The notes beneath the pieces are model-generated. The model was not told the origin of the DNA. It made no database searches and saw only the letters and a program-made list of their open reading frames with translations. Below are positions 15,365-23,238 of a stretch of 64,000 nucleotides of DNA, one piece after another. Origin of the DNA: CAYVNU01 sp964453265 (GTDB lineage: Bacteria > Patescibacteriota > Doudnabacteria > UBA920); assembly GCA_964453265.1 (NCBI GenBank), contig CAYVNU010000001.1:132667-196666 (forward strand), given 5' to 3'. A program made the translations under genes and the position numbers. Within the stretch, counting starts at the first letter, position 1. Every line of letters starts with the position of its first letter.

Positions 15365-17689
15365 ATGCATAATCAAACAAAACAATTCAATATTAAAGGA
15401 ATGCATTGTGCTAGTTGCGGTGCGATTATTAAACGTACCTTGCAGAAGCAAGAGGGGGTAGAGGCGTGCGAAGTTAACTATGTCACAGAAACAGCAAAAA
15501 TTAGTTTTGACGAAAGTAAAATTTCGCCCGAAACTATGTCAAAAAAAATAGAACCTTTAGGGTACAGTTTTAGAATGCCAACTGAGCACAAAGGACATGT
15601 TATGCCGGACGGCAGCGTTATGTCTGGTATGGATCATAGCGAACATTTGGGACTTAATCAGACCAAAGAAGAAAAACTTCAGGAACTTAACGATCAAAAA
15701 CAAAAAGTACAGTTTGTACTGCCCTTAGCCATTTTAGTTTTTGCTTTAATGCTTTGGGAAATTGCCGGGAATTTTTTTACAGTTTTGCCAAAGTTTTTTT
15801 TACCAATGGATTTATATAATGCTATTTTGTTAGTTTTAGCCACGCCGGTTTTGTTTTGGGCGGGTAAACAATTTTTAGTAGGCGTGTGGAGGTTTATAAA
15901 ACATGGCGCTGCCAATATGGACACACTTGTAGGCCTTGGAACTTTAGTCGCTTTTGTGTACAGCGCGATTGTGGTTTTATTTCCATCGGTCAAAACAAAA
16001 TTAAATTTGCCGGATTTGGTATTTTTTGACGTGACTATTGTGGTTATAGGATTTATTGTTTTGGGAAAATATTTGGAAATGCGCTCAAAACTTAAAACCG
16101 GAGAAGCTATTGAAAAACTTTTGAATTTGCAGGTCAAAACAGCGCTGGTTTTAGTAGACGGAATAGAAGTAAAAAAAAATATTGAAGAGGTAAAAATTGG
16201 CGACTTAATAGTAGTAAAACCCGGGGGCAAGCTGCCGGTTGACGGAGTTATTGTAGAAGGCAAAACATCAATTGACGAGTCTATGGTTAGCGGGGAGTCT
16301 ATGCCGGTAAGTAAAACTGTGGGCGAAAAAGTTGTGGGGGGTACTATAAATAAGCAGGGAAGCTTTGTTTTTAGGGCGGAAAAAGTGGGTAGTGAAACTT
16401 TGCTCTCGCATATTATTAAAATGGTAGAAAGCGCGCAAGGCAGCAAGGCTCCCATAGAACAATTAGCTGACAAAATTTCCGCGGTATTTGTGCCGGTAGT
16501 TTTAGGCATTGCTTTGTTGTCTTTATTTTTGTGGCTGTTAGTAGCGCCTAACTATATGCCGTTTAACCAAGCTTTGTCTTTAGGTATTTTATGTTTTGTA
16601 AGCGTATTAATAATTGCTTGTCCGTGCGCTTTGGGGCTTGCCACGCCCACGGCTATTATAGCTGGTGTTGGTAAAGGCGCTTCTTTGGGCGTATTAATAA
16701 AAAACGCGGAAAGCTTACAGCTTTTAGCCGGAGTAAATACTTTGGTGGTGGATAAAACAGGGACATTAACAGAAGGTAAGCCGAGCGTTACTGACCTAGT
16801 AGTTACTAGTGACGGGTTACAAGTGACTAATGCGCTACAAATTGCGGCAAGTCTAGAAAAGAAATCTGAGCACCCTTTAGCAGAGGCAATTGTTAGCAAA
16901 GCTAAGGAAGACAATTTAGAATTTTTAGAAGTAAAGGAGTTTGAAAATTTAGAAGGTAGGGGAGTTAAGGGTAAAATAAACGGGGAGGTATATTTTGTCG
17001 GTAGTCCAAAACTTTCCGAAGAATTAAATATAAAAATTCAAGCAGAAAAAATTAGCGCTTACACAAAACAGGGAAAAACTCCGGCGTTTTTAATGTCTCA
17101 AACAGAAGTCTTAGCAATTTTAGCTATTGCGGACAAACCAAAAGACAACGCGGCTGTAAGTATAAAAAATTTACATGACTTAGGTATAAAAATTATTATG
17201 CTTAGCGGCGACAACAAACAAACTGCTGAGTTTATTGCAAAAAGTTTGGGCATAGACAATGTAATTGCCGAAGTTATGCCGCAAGGGAAACTGCAAAAAA
17301 TAATTGAACTTCAAAAAGAAGGCAAAGTTGTGGCAATGGCCGGGGACGGTATAAACGACGCTCCTGCGCTCGCGCAGGCCAACGTAGGCATTGCTATGGG
17401 TAGCGGAACAGACGTGGCCATAGAAACTGCCGACGTAACTTTGCTTAAGGGTGATATTGCAAAAATTGCGGTTTCTATAAAATTAGCCAGGGCGACCATG
17501 TCTACTATAAAGCAGAATTTGTTTTGGGCATTTGGCTATAACATTATTGGTATTCCGCTTGCCGCCGGTTTGTTCTATCCGTTTTTTGGTTCGCTTTTAA
17601 ATCCAGCTTTTGCCGGACTGGCTATGGCTTTTAGTTCGGTTATGGTAGTTAGTAATTCTTTAAGACTAAAAAATAAAAAATTGATATAA
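15365..17689 (+). CDS. copA: Copper-translocating P1B-type ATPase CopA
   Basis: 774 residues. An N-terminal HMA domain with GMHCASC (about 13-19) is followed by a His/Met-rich linker (GHVMPDGSVMSGMDHSEH). Eight membrane helices are expected, with the CPC motif ACPCALGLATPTA near 417-429. DKTGTLTEG lies near 460, SEHPLAEA is the P1B HP signature, and GDGINDAPAL is near 658. It exports Cu(I) across the inner membrane. It follows csoR after a repeat-filled gap of 186 bases, so it may share the CsoR-controlled transcript. Confidence 0.95.
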   Translation: MHNQTKQFNIKGMHCASCGAIIKRTLQKQEGVEACEVNYVTETAKISFDESKISPETMSKKIEPLGYSFRMPTEHKGHVMPDGSVMSGMDHSEHLGLNQTKEEKLQELNDQKQKVQFVLPLAILVFALMLWEIAGNFFTVLPKFFLPMDLYNAILLVLATPVLFWAGKQFLVGVWRFIKHGAANMDTLVGLGTLVAFVYSAIVVLFPSVKTKLNLPDLVFFDVTIVVIGFIVLGKYLEMRSKLKTGEAIEKLLNLQVKTALVLVDGIEVKKNIEEVKIGDLIVVKPGGKLPVDGVIVEGKTSIDESMVSGESMPVSKTVGEKVVGGTINKQGSFVFRAEKVGSETLLSHIIKMVESAQGSKAPIEQLADKISAVFVPVVLGIALLSLFLWLLVAPNYMPFNQALSLGILCFVSVLIIACPCALGLATPTAIIAGVGKGASLGVLIKNAESLQLLAGVNTLVVDKTGTLTEGKPSVTDLVVTSDGLQVTNALQIAASLEKKSEHPLAEAIVSKAKEDNLEFLEVKEFENLEGRGVKGKINGEVYFVGSPKLSEELNIKIQAEKISAYTKQGKTPAFLMSQTEVLAILAIADKPKDNAAVSIKNLHDLGIKIIMLSGDNKQTAEFIAKSLGIDNVIAEVMPQGKLQKIIELQKEGKVVAMAGDGINDAPALAQANVGIAMGSGTDVAIETADVTLLKGDIAKIAVSIKLARATMSTIKQNLFWAFGYNIIGIPLAAGLFYPFFGSLLNPAFAGLAMAFSSVMVVSNSLRLKNKKLI

Positions 17690-17701
17690 TAATTACTATA
17701 T

Positions 17702-17861
17702 GACTTACGCGCTAGCCAAATAATACTGTTCGACCCCGTATCAAGTACGGGGCAGGCTCTTGTGGAGAACCTATTATTTGGCTTATAAATCAACGGAAAA
17801 AATGCCTTCTCCATAAAGTCGAAGGATATTTTTTCTTCCAAAACTACCGAATATGTAAGTC
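17702..17861 (+). repeat. Compound palindrome, core family copy 3
   Basis: Outer arms GACTTAC (17702-17708)/GTAAGTC (17855-17861). Hairpin B: AGCCAAATAATA (17714-17725)/TATTATTTGGCT (17772-17783), perfect, around TTCGACC...TGTGGAGAA split by a CCCCGTATC...TACGGGG insert. Hairpin A: AAAAAAT/ATTTTTT around TTCTCCATAAAGTCGAA. Fills the whole copA-17871 gap. Confidence 0.82.
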
Positions 17862-17870
17862 CTGTACTAT

Positions 17871-18902
17871 ATGGAAAATGCATCAACCAGTTTTATTGCA
17901 GTATTTTTAACCGGACTTTTAACCGGAGGTTTAACTTGTTTGGCCGTACAAGGTGGCCTGTTAGCCGCGACTATTGCCGAGCGCGAACAAGAAAGGCTAA
18001 AAGAAAAAACTACGAAAGGCGCGGCGCGGCCAATTTTGGCATTTTTAATTGCCAAATTAATTGCCTACAGTATTTTAGGTTTATTTTTAGGTTGGCTTGG
18101 TTCAGTAATGCAGCTATCTTTAAGTTGGCAGCTTATTTTACAGTTTTCTGTAGCGATTTTTATGGTTGGAACAGCGCTTAATTTGCTTAATGTGCACCCG
18201 TTCTTTCGCCATTTTGCAATTCAGCCCCCTCGTTTTTTAACCAGGCTTATAAAAAATCAAACTAAGAGTAAAGACATTTTTGCGCCCGCGCTTTTAGGCG
18301 CGTTTACGGTATTTATACCTTGCGGTACAACACAGGCATTTATGGCTTTGGCTATTGCCTCGGGCAGTCCACTTAGAGGACTTGCTATTATGTACGCTTT
18401 TATTTTAGGCACCATGCCAGTGTTTTTTGTTTTGGGTTATACCGCCACCAAGCTTGGAGATTTTTGGCACAAAAAGTTTATGAGAGTCGCGGCTTTTGCA
18501 ATAATTATTTTAGCACTATTTAACACTAATAACGCTATTGCTTTAACCGGCAGCCGCTGGACTTTTGGTAATACTGTGAAGGCAGGATTTTGCTCAATAG
18601 CCTATTGCGACAAAGAAGAAGTTGTGGCAGCACAAGGAGAGGACTTAAATATAAGCATTGAATCCTCCGGTTATAGCCCAAAAAATTTAAGTGTTAAAGC
18701 GGGAAGCACCGTTAAACTGCATTTAAAAAATATAGACAACTATTCCTGCGCCCAAGCTTTTACCATTCCTTCTTTAAGGCTCCAGAAAATTGTCCCGCCT
18801 GGAGAGGAAGCAGTATTAGAGTTTACTGCACCCAAAGAGAAAGGGCAGTTAGCTTTTATGTGCAGTATGGGAATGTACAGAGGAGTTATAGATGTTAATT
18901 AA
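17871..18902 (+). CDS. TauE/DsbD-like membrane protein fused to cupredoxin domain
   Basis: 343 residues. About six membrane helices come first, with LTGLLTGGLTCLAVQGGLLA and FIPCGTTQAFMALAIASGSP, the pattern of the sulfite-exporter/UreH/DsbD-2 group. From about 245 there is a soluble cupredoxin-like domain (ISIESSGYSPKNLSVKAGST) ending in FMCSMGMYRG, with Cys and Met as candidate copper ligands and a second Cys in NYSCAQAF. Its position after copA and before a CopZ-like gene suggests copper handling at the membrane. The exact reaction is unknown. Confidence 0.8.
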   Translation: MENASTSFIAVFLTGLLTGGLTCLAVQGGLLAATIAEREQERLKEKTTKGAARPILAFLIAKLIAYSILGLFLGWLGSVMQLSLSWQLILQFSVAIFMVGTALNLLNVHPFFRHFAIQPPRFLTRLIKNQTKSKDIFAPALLGAFTVFIPCGTTQAFMALAIASGSPLRGLAIMYAFILGTMPVFFVLGYTATKLGDFWHKKFMRVAAFAIIILALFNTNNAIALTGSRWTFGNTVKAGFCSIAYCDKEEVVAAQGEDLNISIESSGYSPKNLSVKAGSTVKLHLKNIDNYSCAQAFTIPSLRLQKIVPPGEEAVLEFTAPKEKGQLAFMCSMGMYRGVIDVN

Positions 18903-18926
18903 AATAATGATACACATTTTGTTTAT

Positions 18927-19136
18927 ATGATTACCACACAAATTTTTAAAATTTCCGGTATGCATTGCACTTCTTGCGCCATGACTATAGATATGGACTT
19001 AGAAGATTTAGACGGAGTAGAGGAAGCAAGGACAAATTATGCCAAACAATTTTCTGAAGTAAAATTTGAAACAGAAAAAGTCAGCCCGGAAAAAATTATC
19101 GAGACAATAAAGAAGACTGGTTATGAAGTTGTTTAA
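18927..19136 (+). CDS. HMA-domain metallochaperone (CopZ-like)
   Basis: 69 residues forming a single heavy-metal-associated domain: FKISGMHCTSCAMTIDMDLE with the CxxC copper site, then the ferredoxin-like fold ending IIETIKKTGYEVV. It probably delivers Cu(I) to CopA (15365) or the cupredoxin fusion directly upstream. Same strand, 24 bases after that gene. Confidence 0.9.
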   Translation: MITTQIFKISGMHCTSCAMTIDMDLEDLDGVEEARTNYAKQFSEVKFETEKVSPEKIIETIKKTGYEVV

Positions 19137-19159
19137 AATATAATTATAAAAGTAAAATT

Positions 19160-19474
19160 ATGTCTGACAGCAAAGTTTTAGAACCTTTTGCTACAATTCT
19201 AAGTACTGTTTTGCATAGCAATGTTATGTCTATGGGTTGGAGACACGAACTCGCAGAGTGGGAGAGAAAAGGTAAAAATGAAATTTTAATAAAGACTCAA
19301 TGGGCAGAAGCCGCATTGGAAAATTCTATGCCCGTAGAAATTTTTACAAGTCTTTCCGGTTATAATGTTGGCACAGAAGAAAAAATGCGAGAGTGGCTTT
19401 GTTATACCTTTGAACAATATTATGGAAGGCCTCCGGAACCTAGGGATTACAAAAAAACTGAAGGCTTATTATAA
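19160..19474 (+). CDS. Hypothetical small protein at end of copper island
   Basis: 104 residues, no family recognised. Soluble and rich in Trp and Glu (MGWRHELAEWERKGKNE, KTQWAEAALENSM), with a C-terminal WLCYTFEQYYGRPPEPRDY. Only 23 bases after the HMA gene and followed by a strong terminator whose stem includes its last codons, so it is the last gene of that unit. Confidence 0.6.
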   Translation: MSDSKVLEPFATILSTVLHSNVMSMGWRHELAEWERKGKNEILIKTQWAEAALENSMPVEIFTSLSGYNVGTEEKMREWLCYTFEQYYGRPPEPRDYKKTEGLL

Positions 19475-19486
19475 GCTTTCAGTTTT
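19454..19486 (+). terminator. Terminator ending the copper island
   Basis: A 15-bp stem (19454-19468 and 19472-19486, one G-T pair) ends in TTTT plus ATTTT. The stop codon of the preceding gene is in the loop. Confidence 0.8.
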
Positions 19487-19518
19487 ATTTTAAGCAAATG
19501 GTGTTTATAGAATGATGA

Positions 19519-19953
19519 TTAATGTTTTTCGGTCAGTAAACACGCGCCGTTAATGCAGAATCTTTTTCCTGTTGTCTCGCTCGGACCGTCATCGAAAACA
19601 TGTCCAAGATGCGAGCCGCATTTAGCACAGGTCACTTCGGTTCGGCTCACTTGCCCGCCGAAGCCTTGGCGAAGGAGGGTGCCGTATTCATCATCTTTTT
19701 TTAATTCCACAGCTCCTGGCAAAGCTTGGTCAAAACTAGGCCAACCGGTGCCACTTTCAAATTTAGCGTCGCCCTTAAAAAGCACGTTGCCGCAAACTGC
19801 GCAGGTAAAATCCATATTTTTGTCGTTCATTTCTAAGAGAGGACTGGTAAAAGGTTTTTCAGTTCCTTTTTCGCGTAAAATTTTGTATTGCTCGGGAGTA
19901 AGACGCTGCTTTAAATCTTCCTCATCGATTTGAATTTTTTGGTTGTTAGTCAT
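19519..19953 (-). CDS. msrB: Peptide-methionine (R)-S-oxide reductase MsrB
   Basis: 144 residues. Two zinc CxxC pairs (CAVC and CAKC), FESGTGWPSF, SHLGHVFDDGP and the catalytic-Cys motif RFCINGACL. It reduces R-methionine sulfoxide, complementing MsrA at 9123. An in-frame repeat encodes LRQGFGGQVS just before RTEVTCAKC, at a place where usual MsrB proteins have no extra residues. The insertion is in a surface loop next to the zinc site. Confidence 0.94.
   Translation of the reverse strand: MTNNQKIQIDEEDLKQRLTPEQYKILREKGTEKPFTSPLLEMNDKNMDFTCAVCGNVLFKGDAKFESGTGWPSFDQALPGAVELKKDDEYGTLLRQGFGGQVSRTEVTCAKCGSHLGHVFDDGPSETTGKRFCINGACLLTEKH
19650..19681. repeat. In-frame CCGCCGAAGC-type mini-repeat in msrB
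   Basis: CTTGCCCGCCGAAGCCTTGG...GAAGGAGGG; reading on the minus strand gives RQGFGGQ. The same element is intergenic at 11806-11836. Confidence 0.85.
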
Positions 19954-19965
19954 TGTAATTTTTTC

Positions 19966-20055
19966 AAGATATTAAGATATTAAGATATTAGATATTGGGA
20001 TATTTCCTAGCGTTTTTCTAGTATCCTAATATCCAATATCTATTAATATCTTTCT
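19966..20055. repeat. AAGATATT tandem and inverted repeat
   Basis: Units AAGATATT x3, AGATATT and GGGATATT (19966-20004) are followed by an inverted counterpart (20018-20055) made of AATATCT/GATATTAA units. The whole fills the gap between DinB-like and msrB and can fold into one long AT-rich stem. Confidence 0.8.
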
Positions 20056-20060
20056 TAGTT

Positions 20061-20567
20061 TTACATCCCAAGAGTTTCGTCCGCGCTTGGACCGTAAATG
20101 GAAGGCACTTTGCCGCCGGCCATTCGAATATAGACCGAGAACTGGCCGCGGTGGTGTACGCTGTCCATATGCATTGCCCAAATGGCGTCTATGGCGCGCA
20201 TTTCGCCCGGACCCATTTTTACCATTTTATTTAAAGTTTCTTCACTGGCATTTTCTATAGCCTCGTCTGCCAGTTTATGATTTTTTTCAAACAGGCTTAT
20301 TGCTTCTTCCATGGAGGAAGTAGAATGGGGAGGAAGCTTGGAAAAATCTATTGTGCCTTCTAAGGCTTGCATATTAATTAGTTGTTCAACGGCTAAAGTT
20401 TCTACTAACTCTTTGGCAGAGCGAGAACGTTCATGGGGCTTAAAATCTGCTTTGTCAGTAGGGAAGGCTTTAATTACTTTTAAGCTAATAGGGTATTCTC
20501 TGGTTCTTACTGTCATAAGCATTTGTTTTTCGTTCACCCCGTTAGATTTTGTTGTGTCGTTTGTCAT
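20061..20567 (-). CDS. DinB-like superfamily protein
   Basis: 168 residues, four-helix DinB/YfiT-like fold. Conserved histidines of the metal site lie in WAMHMDSVHHRGQFSVYIRM, and the family-typical end is GGKVPSIYGPSADE. Family members include thiol-dependent S-transferases that use bacillithiol or mycothiol, which is notable because a bacillithiol operon lies 6 kb away; that link is inference. Confidence 0.85.
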   Translation of the reverse strand: MTNDTTKSNGVNEKQMLMTVRTREYPISLKVIKAFPTDKADFKPHERSRSAKELVETLAVEQLINMQALEGTIDFSKLPPHSTSSMEEAISLFEKNHKLADEAIENASEETLNKMVKMGPGEMRAIDAIWAMHMDSVHHRGQFSVYIRMAGGKVPSIYGPSADETLGM

Positions 20568-20667
20568 ATGATTGTTGTTATAAACCCTATTAATTTACTT
20601 AATTCATTTTTTCAAAGTAAATAAATCTAAAGGGGTTCATAGTATGCCTTTCTATTACTTTTAATTC

Positions 20668-20769
20668 CGAAACGAAAATATTGTTCGACCTTGTGGAGAA
20701 CAAGATTGAGTATTTAAACCAAAATTTTAGGTTCTCGACAAGTTCGAACACTAAAATTTTTTCGTTTCG
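20668..20769 (+). repeat. Compound palindrome, core family copy 4
   Basis: Outer arms CGAAACGAAAA (20668-20678)/TTTTCGTTTCG (20759-20769), perfect 11 bp. Uninterrupted core TTCGACCTTGTGGAGAA (20684-20700) flanked by AATATTG/CAAGATT (6 of 7). Hairpin A: AAAATTTTAG (20721-20730)/CTAAAATTTT (20751-20760). This simplest copy shows the core without inserts. Confidence 0.82.
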
Positions 20770-20821
20770 TTATTCAAGGTTCGGTTAGTAGTTTAGATAT
20801 AAATTGTAACATTTTTTTGAC

Positions 20822-20858
20822 AAAAGAAAAACTTCGTACAACACGAAGTTTTTCTTTT
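20822..20858. terminator. Perfect 16-bp hairpin, probable terminator
   Basis: Arms 20822-20837 and 20843-20858 (AAAAGAAAAACTTCGT and complement) with loop ACAAC. It reads as a terminator on both strands and probably ends the minus-strand J-domain gene. The stretch 20860-20970 holds no recognised gene; its ends pair weakly (GTCGC/GCGAC). Confidence 0.7.
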
Positions 20859-20970
20859 GGTATATTTATGTTTAGAGTCGCGAGGAGCGTAGTTCTATTT
20901 TATGATGTTCGCTTTGCAGTTATCTTTTAACGGCGGTGAGTGGTGGGAACAGGAGCGGCGACATTAATTA

Positions 20971-21570
20971 TCAAAGCCGTATTGTATAAGCACCACCATA
21001 TTTAGTGCTCTCATTTTTTATTTTTCTTAAATTTGCTTGTTCTTGTTTTAATTTTTCTTTAAGACTTTCAACATGAGACCTGATTGCTTCTTTTCTGATG
21101 TTATCTGATTCATCTTTTTCCTCTTTTGTATAATCAAAAACTAAGTCCTTTAACCTATTAATTCGAAATAAAGTACTGGAATAACGTGTTCTTGGTTGGC
21201 CATCCTCAGGATCAATACTCTCATTACATTCAAAAGCCTCAAAAGATCCGTCGTCTTTTCTAACAAAAACTTCTGTTTTACCAGGTGTTTTTTTACGTTT
21301 TTTAATGTCATTTAAATTAACCTTTGTTTGCCATAAGTCATATTCTCTTCTCTTTGTAGGATCTTTAAGAGCAGTATATGCCTCTGAAATGAATTGATAT
21401 TTTTTTGTATCACCACCCTGATCAGGGTGGTTTTTTTTAGATAATTTTAAGAAAGCCAGTCTTATTTCATCTTCATTTGCGTCAGGTGAAATACCCAAAA
21501 TTTTGTAATATGTTCCTGTGTCAAATTCTCTTTCCGCTAGACTGGGTGTAAGACCCATTTCTCTTTTCAT
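20971..21570 (-). CDS. DnaJ-like J-domain protein
   Basis: 199 residues. The J domain covers about 15-80: YYKILGISPDANEDEIRLAFLKLSKKNHPDQGGD with HPD, then FISEAYTALKDPTKRREYD. The rest lacks the Gly/Phe and zinc-finger parts of DnaJ and is a charged region with a C-terminal helix (SHVESLKEKLKQEQANLRK). It presumably stimulates an Hsp70 for one client or location; the client is unknown. No DnaK is present in the window. Confidence 0.85.
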   Translation of the reverse strand: MKREMGLTPSLAEREFDTGTYYKILGISPDANEDEIRLAFLKLSKKNHPDQGGDTKKYQFISEAYTALKDPTKRREYDLWQTKVNLNDIKKRKKTPGKTEVFVRKDDGSFEAFECNESIDPEDGQPRTRYSSTLFRINRLKDLVFDYTKEEKDESDNIRKEAIRSHVESLKEKLKQEQANLRKIKNESTKYGGAYTIRL

Positions 21571-21644
21571 ATATTTTATTGAATGGTTAAATTTTATAAT
21601 TATGTACCATTAGTATAATAAATTTTAGCAAAATCGCTACAAGA

Positions 21645-22775
21645 CTACTTAAATTGTGAAGCAGTTTCTTCTAATGCAGGCTCAATAGTAATCGCATGGG
21701 ATGCACCATAAACTATAAATGGACTTTTCCCATCCTTTAAGGTTTCAAAAACTTTGGTGGTTAAATATTTATCGCGGGCAAGATTGTAAGCAGAGGCAAT
21801 TTGATTTGTTATAGCATTTAGACCTTTTTCGTCAAGGGGGTCATAAAGTGCATTTACGTCTTCGATTGGGATTTGCTGCTTATCGCGGTTAAGTAATGCA
21901 TCTAGTGAAGGTATTAGTTTTTTATCAGACATTCCTGACATTTTGCTAAAAGCTTTATTTGCACCCTGTAAAGCTTCTTCTATTACAGATTGCATATATT
22001 CCCTTAATTTTTTTGGGTCTTTTGCAATTTCTGCTAAATCTTCACCTTTTTTTAAATCTTTAATCCAAGTAATTCCTGTAAGGTTTTGCAAATAAAAAAA
22101 TTCGCGAGCAAAATTTTTGAGAGATTCCTGTCTAAAAGCTTCATCTCTGGGATTATCTGGCATTCTGCCCACGGAAGATGTAATGTCTCTAAGTAAAAAA
22201 GTAAGAGCAATTTCTTCTTGGTTAAATCCTTGATTTTTTAATTCTTGGACAATTTGGTTTTCTGGTATTTCGGGCGAGGTTATTTCAATACCCTGCTCTT
22301 TTGCTGTCCACATTAAAGCGCCTGTTTCTCCAAATTTTTTTATAGCTTCATCTTCATTTTCTATTCCGACTAACATTTCGTTTGCTTTTTGAATATCCAT
22401 TCCATCGCTCATACCCTCAACCATAAAAACTACTTTTTCAGGCGGAACATTTTTCAAAAATTTTGCGCGTTGAGTGCGTAACCCTGAAATAAAAGGGCTT
22501 TCAATATCTGAAGTGTGTGCAGTTCCAAAAAACACAAGACGTTGTTGCCCGAGTTTGTGTTCAATTATGTAAGGCTTGTCTATTGTTTGGTCCTCAAGTT
22601 CCCGGCGGTTTGGGTCATTATGTGAGCGAAATTTTTTAGTAGCTTTTGGAACAGTTTGTTTATTCTCGCTTCGACACACTTCGCACGAATCAGGTAAATT
22701 TCCGTGAGGACATATTGCGAAAGTTTTTGTAATGTCAGCTGATAAATCTCTATTCATATGAGGTAATTTTAGCAT
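21645..22775 (-). CDS. TraB/TIKI-like protein with N-terminal zinc knuckle
   Basis: 376 residues. An N-terminal CPHGNLPDSCEVC could bind zinc. The core has RLVFFGTAHTSD, then VVFMVEGMSDG, and near the C terminus PFIVYGASHAITIEPAL. A GxxH motif, a Glu and a late GxxH are the usual layout of the TraB/EreA-like (TIKI) superfamily, which includes metalloproteases and esterases. The assignment is from pattern only. ATG 22775 and 22757 are both possible starts. Confidence 0.55.
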   Translation of the reverse strand: MLKLPHMNRDLSADITKTFAICPHGNLPDSCEVCRSENKQTVPKATKKFRSHNDPNRRELEDQTIDKPYIIEHKLGQQRLVFFGTAHTSDIESPFISGLRTQRAKFLKNVPPEKVVFMVEGMSDGMDIQKANEMLVGIENEDEAIKKFGETGALMWTAKEQGIEITSPEIPENQIVQELKNQGFNQEEIALTFLLRDITSSVGRMPDNPRDEAFRQESLKNFAREFFYLQNLTGITWIKDLKKGEDLAEIAKDPKKLREYMQSVIEEALQGANKAFSKMSGMSDKKLIPSLDALLNRDKQQIPIEDVNALYDPLDEKGLNAITNQIASAYNLARDKYLTTKVFETLKDGKSPFIVYGASHAITIEPALEETASQFK

Positions 22776-22801
22776 ATTTGATAAAAAATTTCTTTAGGAA
22801 A

Positions 22802-22856
22802 AACTTCAACATATGTTGAAGTTGTGGCTAACCCCGCACCACAGAAGGGTGCGGGG
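22802..22856. repeat. Two adjacent palindromes upstream of TraB-like gene
   Basis: 22802-22823 is a perfect 22-bp palindrome centred on CATATG. 22832-22840 and 22848-22856 form CCCCGCACC/GGTGCGGGG. CCCCGCA-type arms also flank tRNA-Arg at 38382-38521. Confidence 0.7.
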
Positions 22857-22891
22857 CGCGGTGGGAATACTTCCATTATCCTAAGCCATAC

Positions 22892-22921
22892 AAAAAGCCT
22901 ACTTAAAAAGTAGGCTTTTTA
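22892..22921 (-). terminator. Terminator after tRNA-His
   Basis: AAAAAGCCTACTT/AAGTAGGCTTTTT stem with a U-run on the minus strand, directly after the tRNA-His 3' end. Confidence 0.8.
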
Positions 22922-22923
22922 TA

Positions 22924-22999
22924 TGGGGCGGCTAACGGGAATTGAACCCGTGTTCCCGCTGCCACAGAGCGGTGTAATAACCACTATACCATAGCCGCC
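22924..22999 (-). tRNA. tRNA-His (GTG)
   Basis: 76 nt with encoded CCA. The acceptor stem GCGGCTA/TAGCCGC carries the extra 5' G(-1) opposite C73, the identity element of tRNA-His. The anticodon loop CTGTGGC sits in a CCGCT/AGCGG stem. The T-arm reads CACGG-TTCAATT-CCCGT. Confidence 0.95.
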
Positions 23000-23045
23000 A
23001 TAAATAAGTTCCAAGTTATAAAGTTTAAAGTTACAAGCTCTAAAC

Positions 23046-23117
23046 AAAAAAACTCTCACACAGTTTATCCGAAACCCGGATTCGTGAAGAGTTATAATTT
23101 ACCTGCTGTGTCAGGTA
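23046..23117 (-). ncRNA. Candidate small structured RNA or attenuator upstream of tRNA-His
   Basis: A near-perfect minus-strand promoter (23123-23151) predicts a start near 23117. The RNA would begin with hairpin ACCTG-ACACAG-CAGGT and end in a stem AACTCT...AGAGTT (23088-23093 with 23051-23056) containing ATCCG/CGGAT, followed by seven U. The first hairpin's loop ACACAG is exactly complementary to CTGTGT (23058-23063) in the terminator stem, so the two could form a pseudoknot or switch. No open reading frame fits. tRNA-His lies 46 bases downstream. Confidence 0.5.
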
Positions 23118-23122
23118 AAAAA

Positions 23123-23151
23123 ATTATAGCATTTTGAGAGATTTTAGTCAA
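23123..23151 (-). promoter_or_regulatory. Extended promoter reading toward tRNA-His
   Basis: Minus strand: TTGACT (23151-23146), 17-base spacer, TGC then TATAAT (23128-23123). Confidence 0.8.
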
Positions 23152-23238
23152 TATTTTTACTCTCAACTATAGGAATAAAAGTTAGTAATTTTTGTAGTAA
23201 TGTTAAAAGGGTTCTTTAGTGTTATAATTTTAATATAT

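Noticed and set aside
20877..20970. Small ncRNA downstream of the J-domain gene
   Set aside because: Only a weak GTCGC/GCGAC end pairing; no promoter or convincing stem.
23200..23238. Upstream ATG for the NDH-2-like gene
   Set aside because: A TATAAT box lies between the two starts, and MQKKKIVIVGGG is the usual family start.
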